Origin: Mesorhizobium sp. M2A.F.Ca.ET.046.03.2.1 | GTDB taxonomy: Bacteria; Pseudomonadota; Alphaproteobacteria; Rhizobiales; Rhizobiaceae | Direction of reading: 5' to 3' | DNA: 64,000 nt | NCBI RefSeq assembly: GCF_003952425.1 | Contig: NZ_CP034449.1 | Coordinates: forward strand, 6,002,001 to 6,066,000 | Shown: positions 10,591 to 17,864 of the stretch, in pieces | Numbering within the stretch: the stretch's first letter is position 1 | Layout of the letters: each line of letters opens with the position of its first letter | Position numbers and translations under genes: made by a program | The notes under the pieces: generated by a model | What the model was told of the DNA's origin: nothing | Databases searched by the model: none | What the model saw: the letters and a program-made list of their open reading frames with translations, nothing else

Positions 10591-11750
10591 TGTGCGGGCT
10601 CCGCCGTGCTTGCGGCGTCGGCAGCCTTCGTCTCGTCGGCGGCGACGCGCACGAGGTTGCCGTCGTTCAGGAAGCCGGCGCCGGCGACGACGACGCGGTC
10701 GCTTTCCGACAAGCCGTTTTCGATGGCTACCCGGCCGTTCTGGCGCGTGCCGGTTGCAACGGGATGCGCGCCGACCTTGCCTTGATCGTCGACGACGAAC
10801 ACGGCCGGCTTGCCGTCATGCCAGACCAAAGCCGTTTCGGCGATGGTCAGTTGCCGGGACGACGCCGTCTCGATCGTGACGCGGGCGAACATGCCGGGCT
10901 TAAGGCCCGAGCCTTCGCCGACGGTGACATAGACGGTGGCAAGGCGCGTGGTCGAATTGACGGTTTCCGCAATCGAGGAAATGTTGCCGGAAAAGGCGCG
11001 GCCGGATGCGTCGACGATGTTCGCCGGCTGACCGGCCGAGATTGCCGCCAGGTCCTTTTCAGGGACAAGCACACCGACCTCCAGCCTGCCGTCACGGACG
11101 ATCTTCATCAGCTCGGTGCCGGCCTGGACGATGGAGCCTGCCACGGCCGGCTTGCTGGAGACGATGCCGTCGAACGGGGCGCGGATGGTCGTCCTGTCGA
11201 GCTGGGCCTGCAGCCGCTGAGCGGCGGCCTCTGCCTGGTCGACACTGGCCTTGCCGGTCTTGACGGCGGTCGCCTTGTCCTCGGCGGTTTCAGCGCTGAC
11301 GGCGTTGCTGGCGAGCAGCCTGTCGGCGCGCGCGGCGGCCGACAACGCAGAGTCGAGCGTCGCCTGCGCCTGAGCGACGGCTGCCTTCTGCTCGGCGAGC
11401 TGGGCCTTGAGGAGCGAGTCATCCAACCTCGCGACGACATCGCCGGCCTTCACATGATCGCCCTCGGCCATCAGGACTTCGGTCAGGCGCAGGCCGCTCT
11501 CTTCGGCGCCGATCGTCGCTTCCTGCCATGCAGCCACCGTGCCGGTCGCGCTGACCGACGATGTCACCGTCTGGGCGACCACCTTCTCCACCGAAACGGT
11601 GAGCGTCGCTGCCGGCGCAGGCGTCTGCGTCGCCGGCTCGGGCGTGGCGCGGCCATAAGCCTTGAGCGCTGCGACGGCGGCCAGCGCGACCAGCAATGCC
11701 AGCAGAAGAAGATGTCTTTTACGCAATTTTGCGGTCATCGTTTTTGACAT
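10587..11750 (-). CDS. RND efflux periplasmic adaptor subunit (adaptor 1)
   Basis: The 387-aa membrane-fusion protein has an N-terminal membrane anchor/signal (LLLLALLVALAAVAALKAYG) rather than the lipobox seen in adaptor 2. It has the biotin/lipoyl-like halves (SATGTVAAWQEATIGAEESG and TIRAPFDGIVSSKPAV) flanking a coiled-coil hairpin of repeated Ala/Gln heptads, then a barrel domain with GLKPGMFARVTIE. The start is uncertain between ATG 11750 and ATG 11738, and neither has a good ribosome-binding site. It overlaps the preceding 64-codon ORF by 32 bp, which would fit translational coupling, and it feeds directly into pump 1. Confidence 0.9.
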   Translation of the reverse strand: MSKTMTAKLRKRHLLLLALLVALAAVAALKAYGRATPEPATQTPAPAATLTVSVEKVVAQTVTSSVSATGTVAAWQEATIGAEESGLRLTEVLMAEGDHVKAGDVVARLDDSLLKAQLAEQKAAVAQAQATLDSALSAAARADRLLASNAVSAETAEDKATAVKTGKASVDQAEAAAQRLQAQLDRTTIRAPFDGIVSSKPAVAGSIVQAGTELMKIVRDGRLEVGVLVPEKDLAAISAGQPANIVDASGRAFSGNISSIAETVNSTTRLATVYVTVGEGSGLKPGMFARVTIETASSRQLTIAETALVWHDGKPAVFVVDDQGKVGAHPVATGTRQNGRVAIENGLSESDRVVVAGAGFLNDGNLVRVAADETKAADAASTAEPAQ

Positions 11751-11913
11751 TGGACGAGGCGATCGGAAGCGACAGCCGATAGCCTGCGAAGTTCAACCGG
11801 ATCGCATCCTCGATCGACGTGGGCGCCGCGGCTGGCTGCGAAGCCTGCCGGCCGACCCGCAGGCCCGGGGCAACAGACACGATCAGGCGCAGCATAATCA
11901 GCGCTTCCCACAT
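11719..11913 (-). CDS. small hypothetical protein (64 aa) heading the efflux genes
   Basis: A short ORF from ATG 11913 to TAA at 11719 has a strong ribosome-binding site (GAGGAGAG six bases before the ATG) and the high third-position GC of its neighbours. The product has a short hydrophobic start (WEALIMLRLIVSVAPGL) and a polar tail with SIEDAIRLNFAGYRLSLPIA. I recognise no family. It lies between the CpxP-like gene and adaptor 1 and overlaps the adaptor start by 32 bp, so it might be a translational coupler or leader as well as a protein. An in-frame ATG at 11967 lacks a comparable ribosome-binding site. Confidence 0.45.
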   Translation of the reverse strand: MWEALIMLRLIVSVAPGLRVGRQASQPAAAPTSIEDAIRLNFAGYRLSLPIASSNVKNDDRKIA

Positions 11914-11999
11914 GGTGCTCTCCTCGCCTCGCGCATCCAGCGGCGGTGCGAGGCATCTCAGTTGCAAGAAGAGAACCGGCCGGCCCTTGAACGGGTGGG

Positions 12000-12692
12000 T
12001 CAGAGGGCCGGCCGGCGCAGCCGGTCAGAGTTGCTCGCCACTCCGGGGTAGGGGTGGAGGGAGCTGTCCGTGATCAGGCAGACCTCCGGGACCGGCTGCA
12101 TCCGGCGGATTGCCCCATGGAACGGGGGGTGGCCATGCGGCCGGTCCGCCGAAGCGAGGATTTCGAGCTGTTCGGGCGTCAGCTTGGCGCGCAGCACCCC
12201 GATGGCGTCCTTGAGTTTGGCGGCGGAAGCGGCGCGTTTGGTCACCTCGTCGGCCAGCTTTTCCTGGAAGGCGAAGGGATCGCGCTTTGCCTGATCCGGC
12301 TCGCCACCGGCGGCGGCGTCAGGCCCGCGGCCGGGCGGGGCGAAATCGGGCCGCGGCGGTGGCGCCAGCACCGCCTGCAGCGCGCTGGTATAGTCGCGCC
12401 AGGCATCGAGCTGCTCGGAGCGGATGCCGATCCGGGTCTCGAGCGCAGCGAGCCGGGCAGCGAGAAATTCGGGCGGCGGACCCATGTGACGCGGGCCGAA
12501 GTCTTCCGGGCCTTGACGCATCGCCCAGCGCTGACCGGGCCACGGCTTCATCGGGCCGGGGCCAGCATCGTCTTGCCGGCCGATTGCCGGCGGCTCGCCC
12601 GCGGGTGCAGCGCCGGGCTCCGGCTGGGCAGCGAGCACCGGGTGGACGGCCGCGACCGAGAACAGGCCGAGCGCCAGAAGTCTGCTTCGCAT
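12000..12692 (-). CDS. Spy/CpxP-like periplasmic protein
   Basis: The protein (230 aa from ATG 12692, preceded by AGGAAAGG) has a signal peptide (MRSRLLALGLFSVAAVHPVLAAQ) and a Pro/Gly-rich linker. A predicted helical domain follows, containing RLAALETRIGIRSEQLDAWRDYTSAL and a LTPEQLEILASAD motif typical of the Spy/CpxP/LTXXQ superfamily of envelope-stress chaperones and sensor modulators. It is transcribed away from the response regulator gene and towards the RND efflux genes. CpxP proteins damp their cognate histidine kinase, so a feedback role on the adjacent kinase is plausible but inferred. The C-terminal 30 residues are not family-like. Confidence 0.75.
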   Translation of the reverse strand: MRSRLLALGLFSVAAVHPVLAAQPEPGAAPAGEPPAIGRQDDAGPGPMKPWPGQRWAMRQGPEDFGPRHMGPPPEFLAARLAALETRIGIRSEQLDAWRDYTSALQAVLAPPPRPDFAPPGRGPDAAAGGEPDQAKRDPFAFQEKLADEVTKRAASAAKLKDAIGVLRAKLTPEQLEILASADRPHGHPPFHGAIRRMQPVPEVCLITDSSLHPYPGVASNSDRLRRPAL

Positions 12693-12904
12693 GACATGAT
12701 CCTTTCCTGCGTGCTTCGGATGCCGGGAGGATAGGAAGCCTCTTTTGCCGCATTGCTTCGGCGCATTGCCGAAGGTTTCCAGAAAAAGGAGATTTGTTTC
12801 CGAATGTTTCCGGCGGGGTCTTGGAAACGTTCCGTTGCAATTTTCCATGCCGCTTGGCGGCGTCGCTCCCTATAATCAGGAACGAAAAGGCAAGCGGGCG
12901 AAGA

Positions 12905-13630
12905 ATGCAGGCACAACCCCACATCCTCGTCGTGGACGACGATCGCGAGATTAGGACGCTGCTTGGGCGCTATCTCGACGGGCAGGGCTTTCGCGTGTCG
13001 GTGGCGGCGGACCGGCGCGAATGCGAGCAGAAGCTCGGCTCCGGCCAGTTCGACCTGATCGTGCTCGACGTCATGCTGCCGGACGGCTCCGGTCTCGACA
13101 TCTGCCGGAGCCTGCGCGATCGCAAGCCGCACATTCCGGTCATCCTGCTGACGGCGCTGAAGGAAGATGTCGACCGTATCATCGGCCTGGAGCTCGGCGC
13201 CGACGACTATCTCGGCAAGCCGTTCAACCCGCGCGAGCTTTCGGCCCGCATCCGCGCGGTGCTCAGGCGCTCGGCGCCGGAAGAAGCCGCCCCGCCCAAG
13301 GTCCGCGTCTATCATTTCGCCGGTTACAGCCTGGAGCCGGACACGCGAAAGGTGATGGATGCCGATGGCGCCCTGGTCGACCTGACCGGCGCGGAGTTCG
13401 ATCTGCTGCAGGTCTTTCTCGATCGGCCGGGACGGCTTTTGTCGCGCGACCAGCTGCTCGATCTGACGCAAGGGCGCGAGCGCGAGCCGCTCGACCGGTC
13501 CGTCGACGTGCTGATGAGCCGGCTGCGGCGGAAATTCGCCGAAGCGGGCGAGGAGGCATTGTTCAAGACCGTGCGCAATGGCGGCTATCAACTGACGGCA
13601 CGGGTCGAGACTGCGGAGACCGAAGCGTGA
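12905..13630 (+). CDS. OmpR-family response regulator
   Basis: The 241-aa two-domain regulator has a receiver domain (acidic pocket Asp11-13, phosphoacceptor Asp55 in LIVLDVMLPDGSG, conserved Lys in YLGKPFNPREL) followed by a winged-helix Trans_reg_C domain (GAEFDLLQVFLDRPGRLLSRDQLLDL ... LMSRLRRKFAE ... GGYQL). The ATG at 12905 begins directly before the receiver; a longer frame to 12794 runs through the promoter region. The stop overlaps the kinase GTG start (GTGA), so the pair is translationally coupled. Divergent from the CpxP-like/RND operon, it most likely regulates that operon. Confidence 0.93.
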   Translation: MQAQPHILVVDDDREIRTLLGRYLDGQGFRVSVAADRRECEQKLGSGQFDLIVLDVMLPDGSGLDICRSLRDRKPHIPVILLTALKEDVDRIIGLELGADDYLGKPFNPRELSARIRAVLRRSAPEEAAPPKVRVYHFAGYSLEPDTRKVMDADGALVDLTGAEFDLLQVFLDRPGRLLSRDQLLDLTQGREREPLDRSVDVLMSRLRRKFAEAGEEALFKTVRNGGYQLTARVETAETEA

Positions 13631-14871
13631 CTTCGCTGCGCCGGCGGCTGATCATCCTTTTGGTCGCGTCGATCCTGGGCGTGGTCGGGCTTGCCACCTT
13701 TGTCGCCGTCAAGGTGCTCGGCGGGCCGTCGCCGGAGCTGACGATGGGGCCGCTGGCGCACCAGATCCAGTATATGATGCAATTGGTTCCAGGCCACGTG
13801 CCGAGCAGCGGCGATGCGCCGGTGACGATCAGCGATCGTCCGGCGTCCGGGTTCGAGGACCGCAAGCACACACGCGTGCTGAACGACATGCTGCGCCAGA
13901 ACGGTCTCGATGTTTCGGCGGTCGTCAGCCGCAGGGCCGAGCAACCCGGGATGATCGCCTCGGTCGCTTTGCCTGACCATCGCTGGATGATCGTCGATGT
14001 TCCCGACGTGGGCCCGCCGCGCGATGTCTGGTACGGGTTCGCCGGCTGGATGGCGCTGATCGTGCTCGGCGCGACCCCGGTGTCGATCTATTTCACCGGC
14101 GTGCTGGTTCGGCCGCTGGAAATGCTGGAATCCGCCGTCAGCAAGATCGGCTCGGATGGCATGCTGGCGACTTTACCGGAGAAAGGTTCGGCCGAGGTGA
14201 GGGCCACCGCCCATGCGCTCAACGAGCTGTCGGCTCGATTGAAGACGGCGATGGAAAGCCGCATGCGGCTGGTGGCCGCCGCCGGCCATGATCTCAGGAC
14301 CCCGATGACCAGGATGCGGCTCCGCGCCGAATTCCTCGAGGAGGATCGCGAGAAATGGCTGAGCGACCTCGACGAGCTCGACCGTATCGCCGACAGCGCC
14401 ATCCGCCTGGTGCGCGAAGAGGTCAACCACGACGCGGTCGAGCCGGTGGAACTGGACCGGATAGTCCGCGATATCGAGGTCGAGATGGTCTCGCTCGGCC
14501 ATGCGGTGACGATCGACCATCTCGACCATGTGTTCGTCAAGGCCGGCGCGCTCGGCTTGCGCCGCGCGCTGCGCAACCTGATCGTCAACGCCGCCACGCA
14601 TGGCAAGAGCTGCACCATCGCGCTTGCGCGGCGAGGCGGCCAGGCGGTTCTCACCATCGCCGACCGCGGCGCCGGCATCCCGCCGGACCTGTTGAACAAG
14701 GCCTTCGAGCCGTTCTTCCGGGTCAATCCGGCGCGCACGCAGTTCATCCCGGGCGCGGGGCTGGGTCTCGCCATCGCCAAGGAGATCATCGAGCGCTATG
14801 GCGGCTCGATCACGCTGGAGAACCGGCCGGGGGGAGGGCTGCTGCAGACAGTGGTTTTTGCAACAGCCTGA
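13627..14871 (+). CDS. sensor histidine kinase (EnvZ/CpxA-like)
   Basis: The 414-aa inner-membrane kinase starts at GTG 13627, overlapping the regulator stop by 4 bp. It has TM1 (about residues 8-32), a periplasmic sensor loop of roughly 100 residues, TM2 (about 137-160) and a HAMP linker. The DHp helix has the phosphorylated His221 in AAAGHDLRTPMTRMRL, and a HATPase domain follows with NLIVNAATHG (N box), DRGAGIP (G1) and GAGLGLAIAKEII (G2). Partner: the response regulator encoded just upstream. The signal is unknown; envelope stress is a reasonable guess because of the CpxP-like gene across the divergent promoter. Confidence 0.93.
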   Translation: MTSLRRRLIILLVASILGVVGLATFVAVKVLGGPSPELTMGPLAHQIQYMMQLVPGHVPSSGDAPVTISDRPASGFEDRKHTRVLNDMLRQNGLDVSAVVSRRAEQPGMIASVALPDHRWMIVDVPDVGPPRDVWYGFAGWMALIVLGATPVSIYFTGVLVRPLEMLESAVSKIGSDGMLATLPEKGSAEVRATAHALNELSARLKTAMESRMRLVAAAGHDLRTPMTRMRLRAEFLEEDREKWLSDLDELDRIADSAIRLVREEVNHDAVEPVELDRIVRDIEVEMVSLGHAVTIDHLDHVFVKAGALGLRRALRNLIVNAATHGKSCTIALARRGGQAVLTIADRGAGIPPDLLNKAFEPFFRVNPARTQFIPGAGLGLAIAKEIIERYGGSITLENRPGGGLLQTVVFATA

Positions 14872-15028
14872 CCTCGGACGTCATTTGTCCTCGGGCAATT
14901 CCAGGGATTGGGCGCGGGGTTTCAACTGCTTTCATGGCTTCGCTCGCTGCATCGTGACCGCGCCACCGTTGCGGAGCGGCATCGCACGATGCGAATTTGG
15001 CGATACGATGTTTTGCGAGGATGCGACC

Positions 15029-15322
15029 ATGCCCATAGGCAAGATTGCGTTTTGCGCGGCAGCGATGATCGTTGCCGCTACAAATTTCGCCGATGCACGA
15101 CCCGACACGCGCACCATGACCTGCGCGCAGACCCAGGCGCTGATCCAGAGCCGGCATGCGGTGGTGCTGACCACCGGGGCGAACACCTATGAGCGCTATG
15201 TCCGCCAGTTCGGCAATGAGTGCGATGCTCCCTACGTGCCGATGGTTGACTATGTTCCGACCCGTGACGGGCAGTGCATGGTCTATCGCTGCGAAGAGCC
15301 GGCGCCGATGGTTCCGGATTGA
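15029..15322 (+). CDS. small secreted Cys-containing hypothetical protein
   Basis: The 97-aa protein starts at ATG 15029 with GCGAGG upstream. A signal peptide (about residues 1-23, ending NFADA) precedes a mature part of about 74 residues with four cysteines (Cys32, 65, 83 and 88), enough for two periplasmic disulfides. Recognisable strings are TMTCAQTQALIQSRHAVVLTTG and YVPTRDGQCMVYRC. I recall similar short exported proteins of unknown function in rhizobia but cannot name a characterised family. It converges on another small exported protein, with 108 bp between the two stops. Confidence 0.7.
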   Translation: MPIGKIAFCAAAMIVAATNFADARPDTRTMTCAQTQALIQSRHAVVLTTGANTYERYVRQFGNECDAPYVPMVDYVPTRDGQCMVYRCEEPAPMVPD

Positions 15323-15430
15323 TCGGAGGCTGCCGCTTCGCTCTGCGGGATGGCCGCTGCCTTTTCTGATCGTCAACCCGCGCGGGCTCGAGCAACGGCA
15401 TGCGGTTCGCCACAGAGCCCGCGCTGCCTC

Positions 15431-15682
15431 TCACTTGACCTTCTTGATCTCCGGGCCTGACGGCTGGTCGGTCGCTGGAGCCGGCGTGCAGTCCTGCCCC
15501 TTGCACTCCAAAGCGGGGTCGTTCCTCGGCGGCAGGCAGTTCTGTCCCTCGCAGTGAACGGGCGGCAGCTGTTGCGCCGCGTCGCCGTTCGACTGAGCGG
15601 GCTGATCCTCGGCGCGGACGGGCTGCAGTCCGGTCAGGCCGGTCACTGCCGCGCATAAGAGAACTGTCCGAAGCAGGTTCAT
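15431..15682 (-). CDS. small secreted protein with two CxGQxC motifs
   Basis: From ATG 15682 this is an 83-aa protein with a clear signal peptide (MNLLRTVLLCAAVTGLTGLQPVRA) and a short, Pro/Gln/Asp-rich mature region. Two near-identical motifs, HCEGQNCLPP and ECKGQDCTPA, lie about 17 residues apart. Paired CxxxxC motifs could form disulfides or bind a metal, but no function is known to me. An ATG at 15748 would add 22 residues in front of the signal sequence and is less likely. Its short length and low complexity make it easy to miss in automatic annotation. Confidence 0.65.
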   Translation of the reverse strand: MNLLRTVLLCAAVTGLTGLQPVRAEDQPAQSNGDAAQQLPPVHCEGQNCLPPRNDPALECKGQDCTPAPATDQPSGPEIKKVK

Positions 15683-15818
15683 CCGCGCCTCCATGGCGAG
15701 GCAGAACTCTACACCGTCTGATCGCTGCCAACATGCGTCACCCAACAACGCCGTTAATGACGCGTTTCGGCCCGGTGAGCGCGAGGTGCCGGATTCGGCC
15801 GTTCAGGGAGGATAAGAC

Positions 15819-15893
15819 TGGTACGCCCAAGGGGAATCGAACCCCTGTTACCGCCGTGAAAGGGCGGTGTCCTAACCGCTAGACGATGGGCGC
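15819..15893 (-). tRNA. tRNA-Glu (anticodon TTC)
   Basis: The minus strand reads as a complete cloverleaf. The acceptor stem GCGCCCA pairs with TGGGCGT (the first pair a G-T wobble). The D arm is GTCTAGCGGTTAGGAC, the anticodon loop CCTTTCACG gives UUC (Glu), and the T arm is AGGGGTTCGATTCCCCT. The discriminator A is followed by an encoded CCA (15819-15821). Positions 15822-15893 form the mature body without CCA. No duplicated 3' end of this tRNA was noticed nearby, so it gives no sign of being an integration site. Confidence 0.97.
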
Positions 15894-16035
15894 GCTCAGA
15901 CGAAGCGGCTTATAATTGCGTTGTCGCCAACCGGCAACCCATCTGCCGCCACATGCGACAACTTTTTTCAAAAGGCTGCAAAAGCCGGCTTTTCGGGGCA
16001 GGGCAGGGTTGCGGCCGCATTCGGTCACGCACCTC

Positions 16036-16128
16036 TGGAGATTGGCTGGGAGGCCAGTCGCGGTCGTCATTCCATGGCGGAGCAAGGAGCGAAGCGACGC
16101 GTGCAGACCATAGAATCCATTCCGTGAC
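16036..16128 (+). repeat. dispersed REP-like repeat, copy 1
   Basis: The core GTCATTCCATGGCGGAGC ... GCAGACCATAGAATCC at 16066-16128 is an imperfect palindrome and matches the reverse complement of the copy at 16181-16241. Its left flank (GATTGGC, then GGTCGTCATTCC) also matches the left flank of the copy at 25985-26066. It is non-coding and sits in the 472-bp gap between tRNA-Glu and the M15 peptidase gene, which otherwise shows no gene. Confidence 0.7.
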
Positions 16129-16180
16129 GCTGACGTATCGCATCGGTGCAGAATCTGCGCCGCTCTACCCTACGGTTGAG

Positions 16181-16282
16181 GTAACGGCATGGATCCTCGG
16201 GTCTGCGCGTCCGCTTCGCTCCTGCCCCGCCCGTGGATGACGAAGTTCAGTAAGCTTCAGCCAATCGCGAACGTCGCTGACG
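16181..16282 (-). repeat. dispersed REP-like repeat, copy 2 (inverted relative to copy 1)
   Basis: The sequence from GTAACGGCATGGATCC through GTGGATGAC is the inverted counterpart of copy 1. Its right flank (GACGAAGTTC ... AATCGCGAACGTCGCTGAC) matches the right flank of the copy near 26066-26110. Copies 1 and 2 together form a large inverted repeat with a spacer of about 50 bp, which could fold as a long hairpin in RNA. Confidence 0.7.
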
Positions 16283-16365
16283 GTTTGTCGAAACAAACGA
16301 CGGCGTCGGCGGTGATCGGCTCTCAATCGGTCAACCCGGCTATGCGCACTGGGCAAAGCCGAGTA

Positions 16366-17679
16366 TCAGCCGTCCTCGCCGCCGCCGCTGCGGCGACGGC
16401 AGCGCCAGTTCCAGTCGCGCTCGGGACCGACGTCGATATGGACGGATTCGGTGTGGCAGTAGGTGCCGACGCCGCCGCGGCCGGGCATCGAGCGGACGTA
16501 GCTCGCCAGTTCCCACTTCGAGACGCCGGGCAACTGGATGTCGGCGGCGGCGCAGTACATGTGCAGCGAGTTCTTGGCGCCGTTGGCGCGGCGGTTGCGC
16601 GAGGGATCGCGGTAGCCGGAGGTGACGACCATCTTGCGGCCGAAATGGCCCTCGATCGTCTTCAGCACCCGCACCAGCGACGGCTTGAGGCAGGCGACGT
16701 CGACGCTTTCGTTCTGCTTCAGAAGGCCGTTGGGCGCGAGCCTTGCCATGCCGGCGGCCGAGGCCACCTGGTAGGAACCGCCGCCGCCCTCATCCTCGTT
16801 GAGGTCGACGTCGCTCTCGTCGTCAATGCCGGACTTGCGCTTGATCTCGAACAGCGCGGTCTGGCGCACGCCGGGAAGGGCATCGGCGCCGGTGATGTGG
16901 TAGCTCGGGTCGTCGAGCGAGGCGAGCTGTACCGGCTTCGCGGCGGGCGTCGCGGAGGCCAGCTCAACAATCGGCTTGGCGGGGGCGGCCGCGGCGGTTG
17001 CGGTCTTGGCCTGCGCCGCCGGTTGGTCGCTGGAGCGCGAATTGATCAGCGGCGCGGGCGCGGCCGAGGCCGGCGTGGTGCTGAACAGCGAGGCAAACAG
17101 GCCCTTCTTCGGCGCGGCGACCTGCGGCTGCGCCGGCCCGCCCGCGGTCACATAGACGCCGTTGCTCATGGCCTGCGTGGTCGCCTGCGCCTTCGACGCA
17201 ATGGCGGCGGCATCGCCGGCGGCCACCTGCTGGGAGACGCCTTGTGTCTGTTCCGCCGTCTGCGCCGGCTGAACCAGCGGTTGCGGTGTGTTGCCGGCAA
17301 TCGCGGCGGCGCCCGCGGGCACGGCGACGTCAGGGAAGGCGGCTTGCGGTCGCGTCTCCGGCACATAGGCGACCTTCTCGGGCAAAGGCGTGTCGCCTTC
17401 GCTCATCACGGTCGCTGCCGCATCGGTGGTCGCGGATGCCGTCTGAGCCGACGAATCGGCGGCTGTTGCCGTCTTGGTGCCGGATGTCGCGCTCATTTCG
17501 GTGGCGGTTGAATTGTAGGCGGGCGAAACGACCGACATCGTCGGGTCGCCGGTCGACGTGCAGGAGGCCAGAAGCACGGGGAAAAGCGCTGCCGCGATGC
17601 TGCGGCTTTCCCTTCGCCCGAGACGCCAACCTACTGATTTCAAAACAAATTCCCCCTCAGCATCCGGTCGGTTCGTCAT
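16366..17679 (-). CDS. exported peptidase M15-type (YcbK/DUF882-like) murein hydrolase
   Basis: The 437-aa protein starts at ATG 17679 (GGAG upstream). An N-terminal export signal with a lipobox-like ALFPVLLASC is followed by about 250 residues of Ala/Thr/Ser-rich low-complexity linker. The C-terminal catalytic domain of the peptidase M15_3 type has VTSGYRDPSRN, the zinc-site signature SLHMYCAAADI (His and Asp ligands) and SVHIDVGPERDW (third His). Such domains cleave peptidoglycan peptides (D,D- or L,D-carboxypeptidase/endopeptidase); the bond cut is not predictable. A longer frame to 17817 has no supporting ribosome-binding site. Confidence 0.85.
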   Translation of the reverse strand: MTNRPDAEGEFVLKSVGWRLGRRESRSIAAALFPVLLASCTSTGDPTMSVVSPAYNSTATEMSATSGTKTATAADSSAQTASATTDAAATVMSEGDTPLPEKVAYVPETRPQAAFPDVAVPAGAAAIAGNTPQPLVQPAQTAEQTQGVSQQVAAGDAAAIASKAQATTQAMSNGVYVTAGGPAQPQVAAPKKGLFASLFSTTPASAAPAPLINSRSSDQPAAQAKTATAAAAPAKPIVELASATPAAKPVQLASLDDPSYHITGADALPGVRQTALFEIKRKSGIDDESDVDLNEDEGGGGSYQVASAAGMARLAPNGLLKQNESVDVACLKPSLVRVLKTIEGHFGRKMVVTSGYRDPSRNRRANGAKNSLHMYCAAADIQLPGVSKWELASYVRSMPGRGGVGTYCHTESVHIDVGPERDWNWRCRRRSGGGEDG

Positions 17680-17864
17680 CGCCGTGCCACTCCAGCATCG
17701 CGCCGCGATAACCCTCCTGTTCCCAACCGGAAACGGGACATGTGTCGAATCTGCAAGCCTCGGAATTAATCTGCGTCGGAAGGTGATTTGAGGCCGTGAA
17801 ACGATTGACGCCACCATTTCGCCCTGTTTTGGCGGCCCGTCAACTCACCAGACATTACAGTCCG

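Noticed and set aside
13021..13620. N-terminal extension of the histidine kinase frame through the response regulator gene
   Set aside because: The extension is an out-of-frame reading of the regulator; the kinase start is the GTG at 13627 overlapping the regulator stop.
15819..16365. tRNA-Glu followed by repeats as a genomic-island attachment site
   Set aside because: No integrase gene and no duplicated tRNA 3' end were seen within the window.
16189..17511. A 440-codon plus-strand ORF overlapping the M15 peptidase gene
   Set aside because: It is rich in Gly, Arg and Ala with no recognisable domain, as expected for the antisense of a low-complexity linker; the minus-strand gene has a zinc-peptidase signature.
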